This document shows positions 7,482-14,991 of a stretch of DNA of 31,089 bases, in pieces. The stretch's first letter is position 1; every line of letters begins with the position of its first letter. The stretch covers positions 1 through 31,089 of the IMG/VR virus record IMGVR_UViG_3300046004_000349; one strand, given 5' to 3'. The notes beneath the pieces were generated by a model. The model did not search any database, had not been told where the DNA came from, and saw only the letters and a list, made by a program, of their open reading frames with translations. A program made the translations under genes and the position numbers. The stretch comes from a virus.

Positions 7482-7790
7482 ATGGCCGAGAAGATTGTCA
7501 TCTCCAAGAAGTTCAACGGATCACCCATCACCGTGAGTGTCGTCTCCGATGGCATCAGCATGTCGATGTCGATCAGCGACTTCTTGCTCGCTGTCTCGAA
7601 AGAGGCGGCCGTAGCGTTGGCCGAGGACGCGGGCCGCAACGCTGGCAGCCCTGCCCTGCTGCTCACGAACGCTCAGCTCTGTGCCAAGTTGGTGATTTCG
7701 GTTGTGGATACTGAGGTGCTTTCCACGCTGCTCAAGGCTGCTGGTGTGGTAATTGAGGAGATCAAACGCTCCTCTGTTGTGGCAGAATAG
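7482..7790 (+). CDS. Small uncharacterised protein
   Basis: This 102-residue soluble protein starts 1 nt after the preceding stop, with GAAGGA upstream. Two beta-type stretches at the N-terminus (about 1-30) are followed by mostly helical, Ala/Val/Leu-rich sequence. No motif, signal or membrane segment is visible. It is the last gene before a gap with the R3 element and may be the final member of the adsorption/virion operon. I do not recognise it. Confidence 0.6.
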   Translation: MAEKIVISKKFNGSPITVSVVSDGISMSMSISDFLLAVSKEAAVALAEDAGRNAGSPALLLTNAQLCAKLVISVVDTEVLSTLLKAAGVVIEEIKRSSVVAE

Positions 7791-7820
7791 TTGCTTCGGT
7801 TGCAATCTTATGCAATCGTA
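7790..7820 (+). promoter_or_regulatory. Recurring GTTGC element, copy R3, with 10-bp tandem repeat
   Basis: GTTGC-TTCGGT-TGCAATCT lies in the 53-nt gap between two genes and begins 54 nt before the next ATG. It continues into a 10-bp tandem repeat (TGCAATCTTA then TGCAATCGTA). TTGC and GCAA form a dyad. It is related to R1 and R2. A promoter or operator is inferred. Confidence 0.5.
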
Positions 7821-7843
7821 ACCCACCTCAACAGGAGAATCTC

Positions 7844-7948
7844 ATGGCCACCAAAGCAAAACCAGCACCAGCGAAGAAGGCACCAGCGAAGAAATCCGCT
7901 GCCAAGCCAAACCCATTCGCCAAGTTCATTGCAGCGAAGAAGAAGTAA
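7844..7948 (+). CDS. 34-residue Lys/Ala/Pro-rich basic protein (histone-H1-tail-like)
   Basis: A strong AGGAG precedes the ATG by 6 nt. The predicted 34-residue protein has 11 Lys, no acidic residue, repeated PAKKAPAKK-type units, and a short hydrophobic PFAKFIA patch before a Lys3 end. The composition resembles histone-H1 tails and DNA-condensing peptides. It stands directly before the small helical protein and the scaffold, so it may be packaged, bind DNA during head filling, or bind scaffold or capsid. It is too short for a family assignment, but the ribosome site and R3 upstream make it a credible gene. Confidence 0.65.
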   Translation: MATKAKPAPAKKAPAKKSAAKPNPFAKFIAAKKK

Positions 7949-7951
7949 CTC

Positions 7952-8260
7952 GTGACGCTCAACGAGATCGAGTCATCGGAGACAAAGCTCCGCGCCCTGC
8001 GAGACCTTAAAACGTCTCCGGGGTGGGCCATCATCATGGAGACACTCAAGGACGACCTCCTGAGTTCTGCTCTCCAACTGGCCGACAACCCCGTAATGAC
8101 AGAGACTGAGATGCACTTCCGACGAGGAGCAATCTCTGCCGCAAGGAACTTTGTCAATGTGATCGACCTACTGATCTCTGGATCAGAAAGCGATCTCCTC
8201 CTTGCTTCTGCAACCTCGCAGACGCAAAACAACTTTAACGCTCCGGCTTTCAAGGAATAA
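7952..8260 (+). CDS. Small helical protein before the scaffold
   Basis: This 102-residue protein starts at a GTG 3 nt after the preceding stop. It is almost entirely helical and amphipathic: charged N-terminus, an SPGWAIIMETLK stretch near residue 24, and a long helix with HFRRGAISAARNFVNVIDLL around 56-76. Many podophages carry such a short helical protein next to portal or scaffold genes. A head-assembly helper is therefore the best guess, inferred from location. No enzymatic motif is visible. Confidence 0.6.
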   Translation: MTLNEIESSETKLRALRDLKTSPGWAIIMETLKDDLLSSALQLADNPVMTETEMHFRRGAISAARNFVNVIDLLISGSESDLLLASATSQTQNNFNAPAFKE

Positions 8261-8263
8261 ATC

Positions 8264-9343
8264 ATGGCAGGCGAAATCGACCCAATGTTGGCAGCTATTG
8301 CAGCCAAGGCTCAAGGACAGCAACCCGGCGCAGCTCCCGCTCAAGCGATGGCTCCGCAGGCTCCTCCACCCAAGCCACAGGCAGACCCGGCTCCAACGAA
8401 CATGGAGAAGGCTCAGGCCAAAATCTCTCCAAGCAATCCAGCCACTGAGTCCGCTGACGCTCCGATCAACTTCTACAAGGTTGGCGCTCAGGAGTACACC
8501 GAAGACCAGATCAAAGGCACCATGTCCCGCTACAAGGACTTGAACTACAAGTGGCAGAGCAACAAGCCAGTTGTGGACGTGATCACCGCCATGATGGATC
8601 AAGCCAAGCAAGGTGGCCATGATGTCAAGCCTGAAGAGATGGCTGGACTGGTGGAAGCTGCCGTTCGCGCCTACGTCAAAGACCCGCAGATGGGTGGACA
8701 GAAGCAGGGTCAGAACGGCCAGAAGGCTGCCAAGGCTCCCATGTCCGCCGATCAGGAGTCTGGCGAGAGCGAGGGGCTGGGCGATCCTGACCACGCTTAC
8801 GAGCAGTGGGAGAAGGACAACGCCGTCAAGCTGCCACCCGGCTTCAAGGAGACTGCCAAGTCCTCCAAGGAGATGGGCGCGAAGATGGATCAGATGATGG
8901 CCATGTTCCAACAGGTCATCAGCGGTGGTCTCGCTGGCCAGCAGTCCAAGGATCAGGCCGGTCAAATGCTCCAGCAGGCTCAGGGCCAGCAAGCGGATGC
9001 AGCCACCAAGATGATCACCAACAATCTGAACATGGCGTTCCAGAAGGCTGGCATCCCGGTGGACGACTCTGTGCGTGGTGACTTCCGCATGTTCGCCGCC
9101 CAGCGTGGCTACGACTTCCCCGACTTCATGGATGGCGGTCTGACAGCTACGGTGGTTGCCGACTACCAAGCCAACAAGGATGCTCCTGAAGTCACTCGCC
9201 TGCGTGAGATGGCCAAGCGTCGTCAGTCCTTCACTGGCATGACCGAGGGTGCTCCGGGCGCTTCCGGCGCCTCTCCTGCGCCTGCTGCTGACCCGATGCT
9301 GGCGGGAATGATCTCCACGGCAATGGGCAAGCGGAACATGTAG
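8264..9343 (+). CDS. Capsid assembly scaffold protein
   Basis: The 359-residue product is low in complexity and rich in Ala, Gln, Lys, Pro and Met. It has a disordered Pro/Ala-rich N-terminal region (about 15-65), a polar helical centre, a Gln-rich helix (about 205-245), and a small conserved-looking C-terminal part with charged helices (about 250-330). It lies directly upstream of the capsid gene, the standard place for a scaffold. It would organise capsid subunits into a procapsid and leave or be removed before DNA filling. No protease motif is seen. AAGGA precedes the ATG at a good distance. Confidence 0.78.
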   Translation: MAGEIDPMLAAIAAKAQGQQPGAAPAQAMAPQAPPPKPQADPAPTNMEKAQAKISPSNPATESADAPINFYKVGAQEYTEDQIKGTMSRYKDLNYKWQSNKPVVDVITAMMDQAKQGGHDVKPEEMAGLVEAAVRAYVKDPQMGGQKQGQNGQKAAKAPMSADQESGESEGLGDPDHAYEQWEKDNAVKLPPGFKETAKSSKEMGAKMDQMMAMFQQVISGGLAGQQSKDQAGQMLQQAQGQQADAATKMITNNLNMAFQKAGIPVDDSVRGDFRMFAAQRGYDFPDFMDGGLTATVVADYQANKDAPEVTRLREMAKRRQSFTGMTEGAPGASGASPAPAADPMLAGMISTAMGKRNM

Positions 9344-9375
9344 CCCACTCCGGCGCAACAAGAAGCCCACTCCGG
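9342..9375 (+). repeat. 12-bp direct repeat around the scaffold stop and terminator arm
   Basis: AGCCCACTCCGG occurs at 9342-9353, overlapping the scaffold TAG, and again at 9364-9375 as the left arm of the terminator. The first copy could also pair with the terminator's right arm, giving a competing, longer-loop hairpin. Confidence 0.6.
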
Positions 9376-9386
9376 TGGGCTTTTTT
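9364..9386 (+). terminator. Intrinsic terminator after scaffold
   Basis: A perfect 7-bp stem (AGCCCAC / GTGGGCT) with a TCCG loop is followed by TTTTTT. It lies 21 nt after the scaffold stop codon and would end transcripts that come from the upstream virion genes. Confidence 0.88.
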
Positions 9387-9408
9387 CATTCTCCGCTCTT
9401 TGCACGAA

Positions 9409-9431
9409 GTTGCTTTAGTGGCATACTTACG
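9409..9431 (+). promoter_or_regulatory. Recurring GTTGC element, copy R2, probable capsid promoter
   Basis: GTTGC-TTTAGT-GGCATACTTAC lies just after the terminator and 155 nt upstream of the capsid ATG. It matches R1 in about 19 of 23 positions. The remaining leader (9432-9563) shows a small CCCGC/GCGGG hairpin at 9489-9502 and a T7 run but no convincing gene. A promoter that restarts transcription for capsid is inferred. Confidence 0.55.
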
Positions 9432-9563
9432 CCATTGCTTGCGAGTGCGCTACGGCTCCCACGACCAAGTGATGTGGTGTGCCGACCAAAACCCGCTGGA
9501 GCGGGCGAAGAACGCAACCGACCTTTGACCATTTTTTTGACGTAACCATTTAAGGAGACTTCC

Positions 9564-10736
9564 ATGTCTGCTATTGCTGGATTGCGCGGTACTGGTCAGT
9601 TTGGCGTTGACTATCGCCCGACTAACTACCGCGAACTGTTTACCCTGATCGAACCCAACGGCACTGCTCCGTTGAATGCTTTGTTGTCCATGGCTCAGTC
9701 CGAGTCCACAGATGACCCGAAGTACAACCACTTCCGTGACGAGATGCCTGCTCGCGTGTTGACCTCGAATGCTATTGATGCAACTGGTGTAACCACCATG
9801 ACCGTCACCAACATCTCGGACAACGCATTCGCCGTGGTCAACACCCTGTTGATGAACACGACCACGAATGAAATCGCCCGTGTCACCTCCGCTCCTACAG
9901 CCACAACTATTACCGTTGCTCGTGGTGCCTCTGGCTCTACTGCCGTGGTGACTGCTGTTGGTCAGAAGTGGGTTGTGATCGGCTCGGTTGACGCCGAGGG
10001 TGCTGGTAAGCCTGTCTCCGTGTCGTTTGATCCAACTACGGATTACAACTACACCCAGATTTTCAAGACCGGCATCGGCCTGACCAACACTCAGAAAGCC
10101 ACGTACCTGCGTACTGGTGACAAAGAGCAAGAGATGGTGACGAAGGCTTTGAAACTGCACATGAGCGACATCGAACGCGCCATGTTCTGGGGTCGTCGCT
10201 TTGAAGAGAACGGTACTACCGCTACTCCTCGTCGCTACACAGGCGGTCTGTTCAACATGATCACCAACGTGACTGACGCGGCTTCCGGTTTCGCAACTGC
10301 GAACACCATCACCGAGAACGAGTTTGATCGCTTGCTGATCGAACAAGTCTTCGCTTGGGGTGGAAAGCAGAAGCTGGCCATCTGCGGCCCTCGTGTCGTG
10401 TCGAACTTGCAAAAGATCGCCAAAGGCCGCTGGCAGCCAACCCAAGTGGACGGCACCTACGGTGTTTCCATGACGGGCTACAGCACCTTCGCTGGCGACT
10501 TGAACGTGATCATGCACCCCATGTTCCGTCAAATCCCCGGCTTCGAGAGCACCATGCTGATCTTGGACTTGCCTTACATCAAGTATCGGTACATGGAAGG
10601 CCGTGACACGAACTTGCGTCGTGATGTTCAGTCGCCCGACTCCGACGGCACCGAGCATTACTACCTGACCGAGTGCGGTCTGGAACTCCTGCAAGGGCGT
10701 CCTCACACCGTCATCAAGAACTGGCAAGCCGCCTGA
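9564..10736 (+). CDS. Major capsid protein, DUF5309/SU10 type
   Basis: The 390-residue product has the layout I associate with the DUF5309 (SU10-like) capsid family of HK97-fold phage capsids. It starts with GLRGTGQFGVDYRPTNYRELF-type residues, then a Thr/Val-rich beta insertion (about 70-140), a region with YNYTQIFKTGIGLTNTQK near 160-175, and a C-terminal half with FWGRRFEENG and RRYTGGLFNMI segments. Length is normal for the family. It builds the icosahedral head. An AAGGAG lies 7 nt before the ATG. Terminators on both sides and an R2 element upstream suggest its own abundant transcript. Confidence 0.88.
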   Translation: MSAIAGLRGTGQFGVDYRPTNYRELFTLIEPNGTAPLNALLSMAQSESTDDPKYNHFRDEMPARVLTSNAIDATGVTTMTVTNISDNAFAVVNTLLMNTTTNEIARVTSAPTATTITVARGASGSTAVVTAVGQKWVVIGSVDAEGAGKPVSVSFDPTTDYNYTQIFKTGIGLTNTQKATYLRTGDKEQEMVTKALKLHMSDIERAMFWGRRFEENGTTATPRRYTGGLFNMITNVTDAASGFATANTITENEFDRLLIEQVFAWGGKQKLAICGPRVVSNLQKIAKGRWQPTQVDGTYGVSMTGYSTFAGDLNVIMHPMFRQIPGFESTMLILDLPYIKYRYMEGRDTNLRRDVQSPDSDGTEHYYLTECGLELLQGRPHTVIKNWQAA

Positions 10737-10756
10737 TCTTGATTGGTGAATGAACA

Positions 10757-10794
10757 GGGTGGCGGTGAGCAATCTCGCCACCCTTTCTTTTTTT
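10757..10794 (+). terminator. Strong intrinsic terminator after the capsid gene
   Basis: An 8-bp GC-rich stem (GGGTGGCG / CGCCACCC) with an 11-nt loop is followed by TTTCTTTTTTT. It begins 20 nt after the capsid stop. Genes downstream have no visible promoter in the 76-nt gap, so they probably depend on read-through. Confidence 0.92.
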
Positions 10795-10812
10795 AAACCA
10801 CCGGAGAACAAC

Positions 10813-11109
10813 ATGTCCGAAGAATTGAACCAAGACGCAGCCGCAGAAGCAGCAGCCCCTGCCCCCGCCCCAGAGGTGGTCAAGCAATCCAAGCGCAAGC
10901 TGGGTGCTGTCACGCCAACGAGCGGCTTCAAAGCCTATCAGTCCACTGGTACGCATACCTACCCCTTCGACATCATGGTCAAGGGTGAGATGGTCAATGG
11001 CCAGTGGATGAAGGCCGATGGCTTTGTGGAGTTCCTTGTGCCAGACCACTTGGTCGAAGGCTTCGAGAAGCATCACCACTTCATCTCCGGCAACGTGGTA
11101 GCTGAGTAA
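10813..11109 (+). CDS. Small protein after capsid, possible head-completion or decoration protein
   Basis: This 98-residue protein starts at the ATG at 10813, with CCGGAGAACAAC directly upstream. The in-frame ATG at 10750 is rejected because it would put the terminator hairpin inside the gene. Residues 1-20 are an acidic, Ala/Pro-rich tail; residues 30-98 look like a small beta-rich domain with His-rich KHHHF near the end. It lies between capsid and the adaptor-like gene. Decoration or head-tail joining is plausible, but the family is unrecognised. Confidence 0.65.
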   Translation: MSEELNQDAAAEAAAPAPAPEVVKQSKRKLGAVTPTSGFKAYQSTGTHTYPFDIMVKGEMVNGQWMKADGFVEFLVPDHLVEGFEKHHHFISGNVVAE

Positions 11110-11111
11110 TC

Positions 11112-11558
11112 ATGGCCACATCTCTCTCTACCTCTCCGCAGATCGCTGACGATAGCGCTCCGCTTGACGTGCTGATCCTCCGCGCTCTGCGACGGTATGG
11201 AGAGATGGCCCCATCCACCGTCGATGGCGAGACCAGCATGATGTTCATGGACTACGCCAACGCCGTGGTCGATGACGTGCTCAGTCACCCATACTGGCAG
11301 ACCGGCGTGGATGTCCCCTACTACAACCACATCACAGAGCGACGCGGCATCCCTGACACCATCCTGCTGGCTGGTTTGGTGGCGCGTTACGCTCTCGACA
11401 AAAGCTCCAAGAAGGCTCAAGCCTACGAGATGGAGTACAACAAGCGCATGAATCAGGTGCTTGCACGCACCCGGTTCGGAGCAAGTCCCGTGTTCGAGGT
11501 TCAGGTCATCGACTACAACACGAACACCAGTGGATCGTCTGACCCCGGTGTCAACTGA
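11112..11558 (+). CDS. Head-tail adaptor-like protein
   Basis: The 148-residue product starts 2 nt after the preceding stop. Helices dominate: an LDVLILRALRRYGEM stretch (about 18-32), then a YANAVVDDVLSHPYWQTG segment, and a long amphipathic helix with YEMEYNKRMNQVLARTRFG (about 104-122). This layout and its place between the capsid genes and the tail nozzle match podovirus adaptor/tail-tube-A-type proteins such as T7 gp11 or P22 gp4. Sequence identity to those is not obvious. It would form the ring between portal and nozzle. The stop overlaps the nozzle start as TGATG. Confidence 0.6.
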   Translation: MATSLSTSPQIADDSAPLDVLILRALRRYGEMAPSTVDGETSMMFMDYANAVVDDVLSHPYWQTGVDVPYYNHITERRGIPDTILLAGLVARYALDKSSKKAQAYEMEYNKRMNQVLARTRFGASPVFEVQVIDYNTNTSGSSDPGVN

Positions 11559-13060
11559 TGGCCACCAGAAGCTCAACCAAGTTCACGCAGCAGCTCTACA
11601 CGAGCTTCGCTGGCCTGAATACCTCACGATCAGACATCTCGATGGAGCGTGCTGAGGCTCAGCCGTTCGTGGAGATGGACAACATGTACTGCTCTGCCAA
11701 GGGCTACCTGACCAACGAGTCCCCCTTGTCCCGCTTCGGCACGGACAACACCTACATCGGCAGCCTGAAGTTCATCAACTCCTCTGGCGGCTCAATCCTG
11801 TACTCCGCACGCACCTCCGGAAAGACATCGCTGCGCGTGACGAATAGCTCGGTGGCAAAGGAGGCTGTGTGGCCGAGGAATGCGGTGGTATCAACCGCCC
11901 TGTTCAACGGCAAGGTCATCGTGGCAGGCGGTCAGGATGACATGTTCTCGTTTGACGGGTTCGAGTTCAAGACGATCACCAGCGAAACCACCAAAGGCGG
12001 GCGCTACGTGGCGCAGATTCAGGATCGCTTGGCCGTGGCCGGGTTCGATGCCGACCCCAATGAGATCACGCTGTCCATGGTGAACAACGAGAGCGCCTAC
12101 TACAACGAGAACGACCCGGCTGACGCCTCGGTGTTCAAGCCAGCCCGGTTCAACGTACAGAACCTGATCGGCAACGGCGACAGGGTTCGCGGCATCGCCA
12201 CTTTCGAGAACAACAAGTTCGCCGTATTCACCAATGACCGGGTGCTGATCTACGTCGCAGACCAAGACTTCGCAAATTGGGCGCTGGATACCCGCCTCGT
12301 GGTTCAGACCGGAACCATCTCGCACAACTCCATCGTGCCAGTGGGTGATGAGGTGTTCTTCTGCTCACGATCTGGCGTGCATTCACTGCGCCGGTCAGCG
12401 CTCAATGGCGCAACCGTCTACACCACTCCGCTGTCTGACGACATCCAAGAGCTGTACCAGACGATGCTGAACCAAGTGCCTGACAAGGCTCGCGTGAACG
12501 CGCACTTCAACCCTGACGACGGCCGCCTGCACATCTTCTTTCCGATCAACGACCTCGTTGCATACCACCTTGTTGGCACGCTTGATCCCAAGAAGCGCGA
12601 AGGAGACCCGTCCTCCATGCGCTGGTCTACTTCCACCTTCGCCGGACTCACATGCGGAGACCATCTGGCTGGCGTGCAGGTATGCGGGTCGATCTCTGGT
12701 ATGCACTCCGTTGGCCAGTGGTACTCCAACGATGGCGCTCGCGGAAACGGATACGCCACCACCCCCATCCTGTGGCACAAAGACTTGTTCAATCCGAAGC
12801 AAGGGATGTCTCTGGTCATCTACGCATCAGGGGCTGGAACGATCTATGTGGATGCCACGGATGAGACCGATAGGAAGCTGGCAACCCTTGAGTTCATGCT
12901 GCCAGATGGGGATCAGGCTGACTTCACTGGAGTCCCGCTGCAGCGCCAGTTCACCCGCCCGTTCTCTCACGAGTACCTTGGCGTGCGGCTGAAAATCCGC
13001 GTCGAATCAAACAAGATGATCCGAATCTTCGGCATCGGAATACTTACTCAGGAGCCTTAA
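11558..13060 (+). CDS. Tail nozzle / tail stabilisation protein
   Basis: The 500-residue protein is rich in beta structure and shows repeated blades typical of podovirus nozzle proteins (T7 gp12 or P22 gp10 type). One block near residues 185-290 reads as fluctuating strands with GIATFENNKFAVFTNDRVLIY and NWALDTRLVVQTGTISHNSIVPVGDEVFF features, and then a GVHSLRR stretch. These DxVxxYG...VGDxVFF elements are what I recognise. It would form the distal tube through which DNA leaves. It follows the adaptor by TGATG overlap. Fibres probably attach to it, as the next gene encodes one. Confidence 0.74.
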   Translation: MATRSSTKFTQQLYTSFAGLNTSRSDISMERAEAQPFVEMDNMYCSAKGYLTNESPLSRFGTDNTYIGSLKFINSSGGSILYSARTSGKTSLRVTNSSVAKEAVWPRNAVVSTALFNGKVIVAGGQDDMFSFDGFEFKTITSETTKGGRYVAQIQDRLAVAGFDADPNEITLSMVNNESAYYNENDPADASVFKPARFNVQNLIGNGDRVRGIATFENNKFAVFTNDRVLIYVADQDFANWALDTRLVVQTGTISHNSIVPVGDEVFFCSRSGVHSLRRSALNGATVYTTPLSDDIQELYQTMLNQVPDKARVNAHFNPDDGRLHIFFPINDLVAYHLVGTLDPKKREGDPSSMRWSTSTFAGLTCGDHLAGVQVCGSISGMHSVGQWYSNDGARGNGYATTPILWHKDLFNPKQGMSLVIYASGAGTIYVDATDETDRKLATLEFMLPDGDQADFTGVPLQRQFTRPFSHEYLGVRLKIRVESNKMIRIFGIGILTQEP

Positions 13061-14581
13061 ATGTCACGTCTTCGCCAATACTTTGCCAACCGCTACACCT
13101 CCTCCGAGGCAACGAACTCAGAGTTCGAGAACGTCATCCGCTACCTGAACTCTGCGGAGATCGGCAACTACACCGTTGGCGAGCTGCTGCTCAAGCTGTT
13201 TGACGACAGTGGAAACGTAGACGTTGGCCTTGGCCTGCGCTACAACCCTGCTACTGGCGTTGAGTTCATGACTGACGCAACCACCCAGAACTGGACTCTG
13301 CTCGTGTCGGCTGACGACATCCGTGGCACCTCCGGGCTGAACGTGGGAACCATTGAGGCTCCACTGTTCTCCAACCGGGTTGACGCCACCGCAGGCGTGT
13401 CCCAGACCGTGTACCCATACGTTGCGTCCGGCACTAACCCTGATGTCTTGGTGTGGGTCAACGGCGTGATGAAGGCCGCTGCCGACTACTTGTACTCCGC
13501 TGGCGCGAGCACAGTGACGCTGACCGTGGCTCCGGCTACCAGCGCTCTCGTGTCCATCGCAACCATCCGCACCAACCCAGCAGTGTCCTTCCGGCGCGTG
13601 GACTTGGTGGCAGCATCCGGTCAGGTGACATTCCCGTTCCCGCACACAGTCACCGAGGAGTTGGTTGTCTATCGCAACGGCATCTTGCAGCGTGAAGGCG
13701 GGGGCTTCGACTACATCAAGTCTCCCGGCACCGGCACGATCACGATGACCACCAGCCAAACCCTTGGCAACATCATCACCATCATCTGCATCTCCAACAG
13801 CGCCATTCGTGACGTTGCTGGCCTGATGCTGGAGGACAAGTACGCGACCAACGGCTTGATCAACATGGCAGCCATCAACATGCCTGACGCCTCGCTGACT
13901 CAGGCGAAGGTGAATGGTCTGGTGGCTGCTCTCGGAACCAAGGCGAAGATCACCGTCAGCGGCTCAGCACCACTCACTCCCGCCACCGGAGACCTGTGGG
14001 TCAACACCAGCTACGCTGTGCCTACGCTACTGTTCTATGACGGCATCCGCTGGTTGAGCAGCTCTCCTAACGGGATGATCCCGCTGCCGCTGCCAGCCAA
14101 TGCCCTGCAGTTCCTGCGCCTGAACTCGACAGCTACCGCCTTGGAGTATTCGCCATTCGACACCACTGGTCTGGTGCAGTTGTCGCAGGTCGGCGCGGCC
14201 AACGGGGTTGCTGCATTGAACTCCTTGGGGAAGGTTCCGAGCAGCAACATCCCTGACTTCGCCCAGCGCAGTCCGATCATTGGACGCATCAGTGGTGCAG
14301 TCGTTAACGGCTCCTACGTGGTTGGCCACATCGCTGGCAACATCCACGCCTTCGACTCACTCACCGCGAAGCTGACATCTGGCACTGCAACCCTGCAGCT
14401 ACAGGTTGGCGGAGTGACTATCGGGGCAACCCTCGGCGCTACCCTGACCTCAACCAAACTGGCCATCACCTCCACCGCGAGTGATGCGACCTCTGTGGTG
14501 AAGGACGTTGTGCTGGTTGTGACTGGCGCTGCTACGCCAGTTGACCTGACCTACAACATCGGCAGCCTGATTACCGGCTAA
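13061..14581 (+). CDS. Tail fibre protein with duplicated beta module
   Basis: This 506-residue protein starts directly after the preceding TAA, with AGGAG 9 nt upstream. Residues 1-105 look like a virion-binding N-terminal region. Residues about 107-170 and 180-245 are two copies of one beta module with the pattern DxLVVYxNGxxxxxxxDYxxSxGxxTxT. After a short helical stretch come a TPATGDLWVNTS-type segment (about 305-320) and a block with VAALNSLGKVPSSNIP features (about 380-395), a common joint in phage fibres. The C-terminus (about 405-506) is a beta-rich tip. It probably binds the receptor. It follows the nozzle gene, its likely anchor. Confidence 0.72.
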   Translation: MSRLRQYFANRYTSSEATNSEFENVIRYLNSAEIGNYTVGELLLKLFDDSGNVDVGLGLRYNPATGVEFMTDATTQNWTLLVSADDIRGTSGLNVGTIEAPLFSNRVDATAGVSQTVYPYVASGTNPDVLVWVNGVMKAAADYLYSAGASTVTLTVAPATSALVSIATIRTNPAVSFRRVDLVAASGQVTFPFPHTVTEELVVYRNGILQREGGGFDYIKSPGTGTITMTTSQTLGNIITIICISNSAIRDVAGLMLEDKYATNGLINMAAINMPDASLTQAKVNGLVAALGTKAKITVSGSAPLTPATGDLWVNTSYAVPTLLFYDGIRWLSSSPNGMIPLPLPANALQFLRLNSTATALEYSPFDTTGLVQLSQVGAANGVAALNSLGKVPSSNIPDFAQRSPIIGRISGAVVNGSYVVGHIAGNIHAFDSLTAKLTSGTATLQLQVGGVTIGATLGATLTSTKLAITSTASDATSVVKDVVLVVTGAATPVDLTYNIGSLITG

Positions 14582-14583
14582 CC

Positions 14584-14991
14584 ATGGCTGCAGTCTCCCG
14601 CATACCAACCTCCCACGCGGCCGTAGTCTGGCCGCATGTGGAGGAGTTCTTTGCTACTGTTGTGCCACACGCTGATGGTGAGTGGACGCTTGACCAGATC
14701 AAGGCCGACATCCTCACTGGCCGGAAGTCTCTGGTGACGGTGGTGAATGCCGGTAGGTTCCTTGGTGCTGTGTGCTACGTGATGCAGAGTCGGAACAATT
14801 CCCGTGTGGCGTTCATCACAGCCCTTGCTGGAGAGTCAATGACCAGCGAGGACAACTGGAATCAGTTGAAGATGATTTTTTCCAACGAGGGGGCAACTCA
14901 GGTTGAGGCCGCCATGCGCCCAGCAACTCTGCGCTTGTGGTCTCGCCTTGGTTTCCGAGAGAAGTACCGAATTACTGGAGTAGAAATATGA
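14584..14991 (+). CDS. GNAT-like internal virion protein (T7 gp13-like position)
   Basis: The 135-residue product has the order of elements of an acetyltransferase (GNAT) fold: an N-terminal helix, central strands with FLGAVCYVMQS near 59-69 and VAFITALAG near 77-85, and a C-terminal helix with RPATLRLWSRLGFRE (about 114-128). That ending resembles the GNAT tail where a helix leads to xxGF. T7-like phages carry a GNAT-like protein, gp13, at this point, just before the ejection proteins. Whether acetyl-CoA is bound is doubtful, because no clear Q/RxxGxG/A loop is visible. A structural or assembly role is therefore more likely. Confidence 0.6.
   Translation: MAAVSRIPTSHAAVVWPHVEEFFATVVPHADGEWTLDQIKADILTGRKSLVTVVNAGRFLGAVCYVMQSRNNSRVAFITALAGESMTSEDNWNQLKMIFSNEGATQVEAAMRPATLRLWSRLGFREKYRITGVEI

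Noticed and set aside
8183-9370. Long minus-strand frames opposite the scaffold and the capsid (395 and 493 codons)
   Set aside because: They are mirror images of strongly supported genes, lack ribosome sites and have compositions expected from antisense of codon-biased sequence.
9418-9528. Short ORF (up to 36 codons) in the capsid leader ending at TGA 9526-9528
   Set aside because: No ribosome site before any start codon, and it overlaps the R2 element. It may be a leader peptide, but I cannot support it.
10750-10812. Earlier in-frame start for the gene after capsid
   Set aside because: It would translate through the strong terminator hairpin, and the ATG at 10813 has a proper ribosome site.
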